Assembly (NCBI GenBank): GCA_038093975.1
Contig: JBBPTG010000449.1
Span: forward strand, 1-12,594
DNA length: 12,594 nucleotides
Direction of reading: 5' to 3'
Source of the DNA: Chalciporus piperatus
Lineage: Eukaryota; Basidiomycota; Agaricomycetes; Boletales; Boletaceae
How positions within the stretch are numbered: position 1 is the stretch's first letter; every line of letters starts with the position of its first letter. This document shows, in pieces, positions 1-5,720 of this stretch. The notes beneath the pieces were generated by a model. It saw nothing but the letters and a program-made list of their open reading frames with translations. It ran no database searches and was not told the DNA's origin. A program made the position numbers and the translations under genes.

Positions 1-2398
1 GGCAGCGTTGGACGACAGTGCGACATAAGCTTTCGTCCGGTGGAATGTAAACGCGACCCTGGTAGGTCAGGACACCGTTATTCATCTGCCAGTCAGCCAG
101 CCGGGATCGGAATGGCGCTGGGATATCGCCGTCAATGGCTTGTAATGCGGTGAGGAGAAACGGGTCATCTTTGGAAAGACTGGAAATGTGGTTGTTCATG
201 GCGGCGTCGATGACACGGACAAATAGGGAGGGTGGTAGTAGAGTGGTACCCGCATTGTCATCGGCGTTGATGGGAAAGTGATCAGCACGCCTAGATAAGG
301 CATCAGGACCGGCGAGGGATGAGCCAGGAACGTGAATCATTTTCAGGTCAAAGTCAGCAAGATCGAGGAGCCAGCGGGCTTGCCGACGGTTTAGATTCTG
401 GGGTTGGCGGAAGTAGGTCAGGTTTTTGTGATCAGTGAAGACTTGGACAGGGAAGGGAGAGCCGTGGAGATAATGTCGCCAGGTTTTGAGTACACGGATC
501 ACAGCGAGGAGTTCACGATCATAGATATCGTAGTTCCGTTCAGCGTCACCAAAGGATTGGGAGAGGTAGGAACAGGGGTGCCAATCGCCGTTGGCGTCAG
601 TTTGGAGGAGTATACCTCCAGAGGCAAATTTAGAGGCGTCGGTTGCGATGGCGAAGGGTTTGGAAAGGTCTGGGAAGCGTAAGACGGGTTTCGCCAAGAA
701 CATCTGTTTTAGACGGGCGAAGGCATCTTGGCAGGCATTGTTCCAGTCCCATCGATGATCCTTTTTGGTCAGATCGATCAAAGGGCGGGCGACTAAGGAG
801 TAATTTGGGATAAAGCGTCGATAGAAGTTGGCAAAGCCAAGGAATGAGCGAACTTCTTTGACGGTAGTGGGACTGGGCCATTGAGAGATGCCGTCGAGTT
901 TGACGGGATCCATGGCAAGCTCTCCGGGGCGGACGATCATGCCAAGATATTCTACTTCGTTTACGGCGAAGTTGCATTTCTCTAAACGAAGATGGAGATC
1001 TAGCTCTTGCATCCGTTCGAGGACTCGTTGTGTGTGAGCGGTGTGAGTAGCATCGTCGGGGGAAAAGATGAGAAGGTCGTCCATATAGATGACAAGCCAC
1101 CCTTCAGCTATCATGTCTCGAAAAGAGTCGTTCATGAAGCGTTGGAAGGTGGCTGGGGAGTTGTTCAGTCCGAAGAACATCACAGTCGGTTCAAAGAGGC
1201 CTTTGTGGGTGAGGAAAGCGGCTTTCCACTGGTGTCCGTCTTTGATGCGGACATTGTTGTAACCCCATCGCACATCAAACTTGGTAAAGACTTCGGCGTC
1301 TTTCAATTTGTCGACGAGATCCCCGATGAGGGGAAGTGGGTACGCGTCTCGAGTAGTATGTTCGTTGAGATATCGATAGTCTTGGCAAGGGCGGAGTTTT
1401 CCATCTTTCTTCTTGACGAAGAAGAAGGGGGATGCCTGGGGGGAATTGAAGGGACGTATCTTTCCCGTACGCAGGTTCTCTTCGAGGAAGTCTTCTGTGG
1501 CTTTCTTTTCATCCGGAGATAGCGGATAAAGTTTTCCAATTTTAGGGACGAAGGATTCCTTCAGGTTAATCTCGTGGTCATAAACCCGAGATGGAGGAAG
1601 GTGGCCAGCTGAGGGTTCATCAAAAACCGAGGCATATCTGGCATATTCTTTTGGGAGGATAGGTTTGGGTTTAGCCAGTTCGGCTGCGATTGCGAGTTCA
1701 GTAGCTCGGGTAAGGCGAGCGACAACATGATTGGGGACAAAGCGTGAACCGCAACGAATAATGCGGTTTAGGGTATGGTTTTCGTGAGCGCGGTTAAGAA
1801 AGGTGGATTCGGTTTCAGAGTCCAGGTAGTCATAGAGTTGTTGATCGACTTCCGGGGTTACATAAGAGTGTCGAGGAGGAGGGGCAGGTCGAGTGAAGAG
1901 TTGGTCGTTGGCTTTACAGGCTGCAGCATGTATGGTATACAACTTCTTTGACTCGTCGATGGACTCCGACAGCGACAGGGTACGTCGGCGCCAATCGATG
2001 GTTGGATTAGCTTTTTCAAGCCATGGGAGTCCTAGGATGACGTTTTCGTTTCCGCAATTCATGACGTGGAAGATTACTTCGTGTGCGATTCCTTCGATGT
2101 CAAGGAAGAGAGTGGTGGTAAAGAGTATCATCCCGCTTTTGTTTGCGGTCTGGTCGACGTTTCGGACTCGAATAGGGGTTTCAAGTCGAGTAGTGGGGAT
2201 TCGATTTCTTCGTATAAAGCCCCAGTCGATACAGGAGATGTCTGCGCCGCTATCAATGAGGGCTGGGTTTCGACGGCTTTCATCGTGTGCGAGGGAACGA
2301 TAATCTGTATGGGAATTTGCATAGAGCGCTTTCGCGACTTTACAAGTACAGGTGCACACGTGATTGGGGAAGCTTGCGTCGGCAGAGCTTCCCGGTCT
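1..2398 (-). CDS. pol: Ty3/gypsy Pol polyprotein (protease-RT-RNase H), C-terminus off the window
   Basis: One open frame of 799 codons with no stop runs from the +1 frameshift point to the window edge. Numbering residues from the AGA codon at 2398, there is an aspartic protease (active site IDSGAD, Asp49; later ILGLPW). The reverse transcriptase follows (FFFVKKKDGKLRPCQDYR, then FDVRWGYNN with Asp375, then the catalytic YMDD at 438-441). Next is RNase H (TDAS with Asp587, then the DREL, TDHKNL and PDALSR acidic residues). The last residues (VYIPPDE) normally precede the integrase zinc-binding domain, so integrase should lie to the left of the window. The enzyme processes Gag-Pol and copies the RNA into DNA inside cytoplasmic particles. 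No start codon of its own is evident. The frame is open only from 2419, a 23-nt overlap with the end of gag, so it is presumably made as a Gag-Pol fusion. Confidence 0.93.
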
Positions 2399-2405
2399 AA
2401 AAACC
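2396..2405 (-). other. Candidate +1 programmed frameshift site (GGU UUU UAG A)
   Basis: Gag ends GGU-UUU-UAG (2405-2397). Pol is in the +1 frame, which opens only after a stop at 2422-2420, so the shift must occur within about 23 nt. A Phe-tRNA slipping +1 from UUU (2402-2400) to UUU (2401-2399) would move from the slow UAG stop codon to AGA and continue into Pol. This resembles known +1 sites where a slippery codon precedes a stop. The site is inferred from frames only. A -2 shift or RNA editing is formally possible. Confidence 0.6.
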
Positions 2406-3305
2406 CTTTGTGACAAAGGCTATTTTACGAACGGTGGTTTCATCCTCATCATCTATCTCGATCAGCGAGGGAATTTCTTCCTCAACCTTCTGAACCTTCT
2501 TCGGGGTTTTCTGGTTCGAGGAGAACTCTGGGCAAGCGTTGGACCGATGTCCAGCTTTCCTGCAGCGGAAGCAGAGCCCTTTCTCCTGGCAGCGTTTCCG
2601 CTCTTCAGGAGTGAGTTTGGAGATACGGATGACGTCGACGTCCATGGCATTGGGGTCCCTGGCAGGGGTAGAGTGGTTGGTGGAGGAGAACGGACGGAAT
2701 GGCTTGGCAGGGTTGCGATTACGATTCGCGATTTCATTGGCGTGTTCCCATTGGGTCTGGAACTGGGTAGTGCGTTTGTACCAATCCTCAATCGTGGTAG
2801 GGACAGTGTCCATGCTGTTGACTCGTCTCATGAGGGAGACGGGTATGCCTGCGGAAAAGTATCCGATTAGGACGTTGTTATCGGTGATGCCTGATAAGGC
2901 GACTTGATTCTGGAAGCTCGAAATGAATTCTGGGAGGGAGGGAGAATACTCTCCATTCTTGAGAGGTTTCATTCGTTTGGTGGAGAGCCAGGCGACGGCG
3001 TTTCCTACGGTGTCGTGGTGTTTGAATGCGGTTTCGAAATCAGTGATAAACTGAGCCCAGGTTCCCATTGTGACTGTAGCGCCGGTGATGGCCTTGCGGC
3101 GGAAGGTGGCGGCCCAAGTGGCTGCTGATCCTTTGGACATGTAAGATAGCGCAAAGGCGATCTTCTTGGGGTCGGTGTTGTATACGTCACCATTGACAGT
3201 GAGATAGAATTGGATGGAATTCATCCAAGCAGTGCTCTTTTCAAAGGAGCCATCAAAGGCGTCTGGGGCTCCGATGCGGAGTTCAGTGGGTTTGGAGGAC
3301 GACAT
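2397..3305 (-). CDS. gag: Gag structural protein with CCHC zinc knuckle (gypsy-1)
   Basis: 302 aa from the first in-frame ATG (3305-3303), which is also the first AUG on the predicted mRNA. It resembles the Ty3-type retrotransposon gag family. The capsid-like part starts at APDAFDGSFEKSTAWMNSI and includes a W-x-x-F-x-x-x-F element in GTWAQFITDFETAF. A basic linker follows, then a zinc knuckle CFRCRKAGHRSNAC (CX2CX4HX4C, residues 245-258) that should bind the element RNA. The acidic C-terminal tail ends in VTKGF and a UAG stop. Gag assembles the virus-like particle in which reverse transcription occurs. The frame stays open for another 131 codons upstream of this ATG (to 3698), so the real product may be longer if a non-AUG codon is used. 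Pol follows in the +1 frame. Confidence 0.9.
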   Translation of the reverse strand: MSSSKPTELRIGAPDAFDGSFEKSTAWMNSIQFYLTVNGDVYNTDPKKIAFALSYMSKGSAATWAATFRRKAITGATVTMGTWAQFITDFETAFKHHDTVGNAVAWLSTKRMKPLKNGEYSPSLPEFISSFQNQVALSGITDNNVLIGYFSAGIPVSLMRRVNSMDTVPTTIEDWYKRTTQFQTQWEHANEIANRNRNPAKPFRPFSSTNHSTPARDPNAMDVDVIRISKLTPEERKRCQEKGLCFRCRKAGHRSNACPEFSSNQKTPKKVQKVEEEIPSLIEIDDEDETTVRKIAFVTKGF

Positions 3306-3698
3306 GGGGTTTACAAAGGTAGGGGGTATCTGATACGCTCCTGGTGCAAATGCGGGTGCGGGAAGGGAAGGAGTGGGGAAAGCTAGGGTTCGTGGGGGAG
3401 CAGGCGACACAGGGAACTGTGGAGCTCTTCGGGATATTGGGGTCGGTGACGGTGGTGTTGGTGACCTTGGGATGGTTACAGCTGAGGAAAATTCGTGGGA
3501 GAGGTGAAGGGTTTCTTCTTGTTCCTCTTGGGTGGTGATTGGTTCGTCGTAAAGATCCGAGGTGTCGTAGGGGTTAGAGGGATCTTCCTCTTCAGGTGAG
3601 CCCGAGTCAGAAGATTCGGGGTTCTGTGGATTAGCGGTCTCTCGTGGGGGGCCCCAGCGAGAGGTGTCGAGGCGAGGTCGTTGGGAAATGGTGGAGGT
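3306..3698 (-). other. AUG-free leader, open in the gag frame (possible Gag N-terminal extension)
   Basis: From the in-frame UAG at 3701-3699 to the gag ATG there are 131 stop-free codons in the gag frame. They encode a Pro/Glu/Ser-rich, disordered-looking stretch (for example SSDSGSPEEEDPSNPYDTSD). The minus strand has no ATG between the predicted transcription start (3923) and 3305. An ATT at 3689-3687 lies in the context CCACCATTT, which would be a strong start context if it were ATG. It may be a near-cognate start, a mutated start or simply leader. Only the open frame and the lack of ATG are observed; translation is inference. Confidence 0.5.
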
Positions 3699-3723
3699 CT
3701 ACAGCGAAGGTAGCCTTCAGGGG

Positions 3724-3735
3724 TAACTTAGACCT
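3724..3735 (-). other. Primer-binding site, Tf1-type self-priming
   Basis: AGGTCTAAGTTA lies two bases inside the end of the 5' LTR, where the minus-strand primer site belongs. It does not show a TGG start typical of tRNA 3'-end complementarity. It is the exact reverse complement of 12 nt in the LTR (3923-3912), which begin 32 nt downstream of the start of the TATA box. The 5' end of the RNA could thus fold back and prime cDNA synthesis, as established for Tf1 and its fungal relatives. Confidence 0.85.
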
Positions 3736-3911
3736 TTTGTTACGCTTGTACCGGGTAGGTCAAAGCGTAGACACAAAAGCCTAGTCAAAGACAGGGTTTC
3801 AAGGTAGCCTAACGATGGGATGTCCACGTTAAGGCCTAGCGTCCGTTCAAGAGTGGGACGGTGACTCTCAGAGGGTTCAAGGAAGCGGGGAATGACCAAG
3901 CTAGATTGCGT

Positions 3912-3923
3912 AGGTCTAAGTTA
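3912..3923 (-). promoter_or_regulatory. Predicted mRNA 5' end (start of R) of gypsy-1
   Basis: TAACTTAGACCT is exactly complementary to the primer site at 3724-3735. In Tf1-type elements the complementary segment is the very 5' end of the RNA, so transcription should start at about 3923. The spacing of 32 nt from the start of the TATA box fits. Confidence 0.7.
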
Positions 3924-3947
3924 GGTTTACAGGAGGAAACTCGAGGG

Positions 3948-3955
3948 TTTATATA
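3948..3955 (-). promoter_or_regulatory. TATA box of the gypsy-1 LTR
   Basis: TATATAAA on the minus strand, 32 nt upstream of the predicted transcription start. The gypsy-2 LTR has the same octamer in the equivalent place. Confidence 0.75.
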
Positions 3956-3985
3956 AGTGAAGAAACGAGTTAAGGGCAGGCATAG

Positions 3986-4057
3986 AACAAGTCAGAATAC
4001 GTAAGAACAAGTCATGACGAATAGGAATGAGTCATGCTCGGTAAGTATACGAGTCAG
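3986..4057 (-). repeat. ~20-bp tandem array carrying TGACT (AP-1/Gcn4-like) motifs in U3
   Basis: On the plus strand AGTCA occurs at 3990, 4010, 4030 and 4052, spacings of 20, 20 and 22 bp. It sits in a degenerate repeat (AGAACAAGTCA twice, then GGAATGAGTCA). One copy, at 4028-4035, is TGAGTCAT, matching the core recognised by Gcn4/AP-1-type bZIP factors. The array lies about 30-110 bp upstream of the TATA box, as expected of an enhancer. Factor binding is inference. Confidence 0.6.
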
Positions 4058-4205
4058 CGATGACGAAGCGTGGAAGGTGAAAGAACATTAAGGAACGTTC
4101 GCTGACTAAAGCAAGGTAAGAAATAAAGGGCCTAGGCAGGACTTGAACCAGCGACTAGGACTTAGTACAAGGTAACAAAGAAGAAAAGAATGAGTGATCG
4201 TAACA

Positions 4206-4225
4206 GTGGGTGCACAAACACTCAC
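4206..4225 (-). other. Start of an interrupted intron-like segment next to gypsy-1
   Basis: On the minus strand GTGAGT (4225-4220) is a good 5' splice site, followed by only 14 more bases before the LTR begins. Bases 4206-4210 (GTGGG) are the predicted gypsy-1 target duplication. Confidence 0.4.
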
Positions 4226-4322
4226 TTCTGGGTGCTGGCGGGGCTGTTGAGCTCGCGCCGGCCTTGTGTTGTTCGAGTGGGGCTGAGGTGGGAGGTGGTG
4301 GTGGGCAGACAGCCCCGAGCGG

Positions 4323-4376
4323 CTGCTAACGAGGTGAGTGGATGGGATGGTGGGTGAACTGGTGGTGGGCACTCAC
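4323..4376 (-). other. Predicted 54-bp intron in the tandem repeat
   Basis: It starts GTGAGT (4376-4371) and ends GCAG (to 4323). A CTCAC branch-site-like motif lies about 15 nt before the end. The length is within the usual short-intron range of basidiomycetes. Splicing is inferred only. Confidence 0.4.
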
Positions 4377-4482
4377 ATCGTGATGCCGGCGGGGCTGTTG
4401 AGCCCGCGCCGGCTTTGTTTTTCCAGTTGAGGGTGGGTGAGGTGAGAGGTGGTGATGGTGGTGAGGCCAACAGCCCGAGCGG

Positions 4483-4529
4483 CTGCGAACGAGGTGAGCG
4501 GATGGTGTGGTGGGTAAGTTTTCACTTAC
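4483..4529 (-). other. Predicted 47-bp intron in the tandem repeat
   Basis: It starts GTAAGT (4529-4524), has CTCAC near its 3' end and ends GCAG (to 4483). It is paralogous to the intron at 4323-4376, in the neighbouring repeat copy. Confidence 0.4.
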
Positions 4530-4575
4530 ATCGTGATGCCGGCGGGGCTGTTGAGCCCACGCCGGCGTTGTTGAC

Positions 4576-4692
4576 GTGTTGAGGGTGTGGTGTACTAGAG
4601 ATAGAAAGTGGTTAGAGAAACAAATCGAAAAGGTTGACTGGCGAGTTCACCACGGTCACGTGACCTACTCGCGGCGGATTTTTGTGAAGTCC
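4576..4692. other. Short unique stretch with an E-box palindrome
   Basis: No gene is visible. It contains the 12-bp perfect palindrome GGTCACGTGACC at 4654-4665, with a CACGTG E-box core (a bHLH site in fungi). On the minus strand a CT-rich stretch follows toward the exon-like repeats, as in many fungal promoters. It may be the promoter of the sequence containing those repeats; this is speculative. Confidence 0.35.
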
Positions 4693-4700
4693 AATGCTAC
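4693..4700. repeat. Left target-site duplication of the hAT-like element
   Basis: AATGCTAC, identical to 5311-5318. An exact 8-bp duplication suggests a fairly recent insertion. Confidence 0.9.
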
Positions 4701-4916
4701 TAGTGTTTCAAAGTCCGGTTGCAGGACCGCAAAAAGACCGGCAACCGAACCGAACCGACATCGGTTGCAACCGGACTGCGGTTGCCAGTTGCCAGATTTT
4801 CTGGTATGTATCGGTCCGGTTGCCATGAAAATCTGAAAAATAAAAGACCGGTCCAAGACCGGTTGCAACCGGTTGCATCACGGACCGGTTGTAGGTAGTC
4901 ATCTGACCCATTTTCA

Positions 4917-4944
4917 CGCTGATGCGCTCCTGGCGCATCTGCGC
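4917..4944. repeat. Imperfect hairpin inside the hAT-like element
   Basis: The core GATGCGC-TCCTG-GCGCATC is a 7-bp stem with a 5-nt loop. It is a diverged copy of the stronger palindrome at 5023-5049, about 106 bp away. Confidence 0.6.
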
Positions 4945-5022
4945 ATACCATGTATTTCTACATTTTCTGATGTTTTTCCTCGTTTTAAAATGTTTTAATA
5001 ATTATTTTTTGTCGTTTTCCCA

Positions 5023-5049
5023 CGCAGATGCGCCCTGGGCGCATCTGCG
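5023..5049. repeat. Near-perfect 27-bp palindrome inside the hAT-like element
   Basis: It has 13-bp arms (CGCAGATGCGCCC and its complement) around a single central T. It can form a cruciform or RNA hairpin. With the copy at 4917-4944 it brackets an AT-rich core. Confidence 0.8.
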
Positions 5050-5310
5050 CGTTTTTGACAATATTAAAAATATTATTTTTCCAGCTGAAAATCTCATATA
5101 TTTACAACTAAGACCAAAATATGTATGGTAGATCGGTCTTTTAAGACAACCGGTTGCAACCGGTTCGGTTGCCCAGGTCTGGCCATGGCAACCGGTCTTT
5201 ATCGGTTTTGGTCCGGTTGCTTGAAATTTGACAAATAAAAAGACCGGTCCAGGTCCGGTTGCCTCAAAACTTGATCTAAAAACCGGACCGGACCGGACTT
5301 TTAAACACTA

Positions 5311-5318
5311 AATGCTAC
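5311..5318. repeat. Right target-site duplication of the hAT-like element
   Basis: AATGCTAC, immediately after the right terminal inverted repeat and identical to 4693-4700. Confidence 0.9.
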
Positions 5319-5720
5319 TAACTTAGTTTACTAAGCTACTAGTACCACGAGTATCCTAAGGCTGTGGCGCAAACTCGACAGGAACGCTACGCGACGACGC
5401 GTCGCGTACGCCCAGGCGCGCGCTCGGTTGGCGACGTCCGCCGAAAAAGGAAATTCCTTTTTCGGCGCGAGTTCGTGCCCCACTGCGATCTAAAGGTTGC
5501 TTAGTAAGCGCCCCCTTGTCCTTTGGCGGAGTGAGGTGGTCGCCTAAGTAGCCGAGGCACGAGGTTGCATAGGCTTTAGTCTGCGCGTGAGAAGCGAGGT
5601 GGCGCATTCCTCTTGTTTCTGCCTCCCTCGCATCTCGAGCAGGCTACAATCGTTCACCATCGGTAGTCCTAGTGTCCTTCCTTTTTGTCGCATTTCTTTC
5701 GCAAACTCACCATCCTTTCC
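5319..5720 (+). other. Non-coding leader upstream of the Gag-like ORF, with three hairpins
   Basis: No gene is supported in these 402 bp. There is a small palindrome at 5322-5335 (CTTAGT-TT-ACTAAG) and a GC-rich hairpin at 5388-5408 (TACGCGAC-loop-GTCGCGTA). A near-perfect 29-bp palindrome lies at 5439-5467 (arms CGCCGAAAAAGGAA around one A). The last 60 bp before the ATG are pyrimidine-rich, as in fungal 5' leaders. It is probably the 5' end of the plus-strand retroelement, but I could not identify its terminal repeat. Confidence 0.5.
5439..5467. repeat. 29-bp near-perfect palindrome in the leader
   Basis: 14-bp arms with one unpaired central base. A stable hairpin in the presumed 5' untranslated RNA of the element. 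Confidence 0.8.

Larger units (their letters stand above)
1..4205 (-). mobile_element. Ty3/gypsy LTR retrotransposon 'gypsy-1', 5' part (3' end off the left edge)
   Basis: Read on the minus strand, the order is 5' LTR (4205-3738), primer-binding site (3735-3724), leader, gag (3305-2397) and pol (2398-1: protease, reverse transcriptase, RNase H). The window ends just before the integrase. The RT-RNase H order, with integrase expected after it, is the Ty3/gypsy arrangement. The self-complementary primer site is a trait known from the fungal Tf1/sushi chromovirus group. No stop or frameshift breaks gag or pol within the window, so this copy may be recent. The five bases beyond the LTR, GTGGG at 4206-4210, are the expected target duplication, but the matching copy is outside the window. 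Confidence 0.93.
3738..4205 (-). repeat. 5' long terminal repeat of gypsy-1 (468 bp)
   Basis: Read on the minus strand it starts TGTTACGATC and ends CGTAACA, giving a perfect 7-bp terminal inverted repeat (TGTTACG/CGTAACA) with TG...CA ends. It contains a TATA box, a repeated TGACT array upstream of it, and the R segment matching the primer site. The partner LTR is outside the window, so boundaries rest on the inverted repeat and on the primer site two bases away. A B-box-like GGTTCAAGTCC lies at 4149-4139 on the minus strand. Confidence 0.88.
4226..4575 (-). repeat. Tandem repeat of a ~152-bp exon/intron-like unit (two full copies plus a partial one)
   Basis: The anchor GGCGGGGCTGTTGAGC recurs at about 4236, 4387 and 4540, giving periods of 151 and 153 bp. 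On the minus strand each unit has an exon-like block ending at GTGAGT or GTAAGT and a short block ending in a CTCACCTCGTT-x-GCAG 3' splice pattern. Predicted introns are 4529-4483 (47 bp) and 4376-4323 (54 bp). Exon-like blocks are 4482-4377 (106 bp) and 4322-4226 (97 bp). If spliced, one frame stays open through the joined blocks, but no ATG is available and block lengths are not multiples of three. It may therefore be non-coding exons, part of a degraded host gene, or a satellite that mimics splice sites. Confidence 0.6.
4701..5310. mobile_element. Non-autonomous hAT-like element (MITE), 610 bp
   Basis: The left end TAGTGTTTCAAAGTCCGG and the reverse complement of the right end TAGTGTTTAAAAGTCCGG match at 17 of 18 bases. 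The same 8 bp, AATGCTAC, flanks both ends (4693-4700 and 5311-5318), which is the hAT target-duplication length. The interior has many subterminal copies of CCGGTTGC in both orientations, including GCAACCGGTTGC-type palindromes, as in hAT transposase-binding subterminal repeats. It has two related hairpins and an AT-rich centre. No transposase ORF is present, and the short ORFs inside look like chance. It would need a transposase supplied from elsewhere. Confidence 0.9.

Noticed and set aside
630..1539. Minus- and plus-strand ORFs of 78-171 codons across pol of gypsy-1
   Set aside because: They overlap the protease/RT/RNase H frame in other frames and show no domain; they are shadows of pol.
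4139..4205. Possible tRNA gene in the LTR
   Set aside because: Only a B-box/T-arm-like piece is visible; no acceptor stem, A box or anticodon arm could be fitted.
4106..4470. Two Pro/His/Ser-rich minus-strand ORFs
   Set aside because: They run through predicted introns of the tandem repeat and, in one case, into the LTR. Their composition reflects the GC-rich repeat.
4576..5131. Several 67-86-codon ORFs inside the hAT-like element
   Set aside because: They cover terminal and subterminal repeats, overlap each other on both strands and encode no transposase motif.
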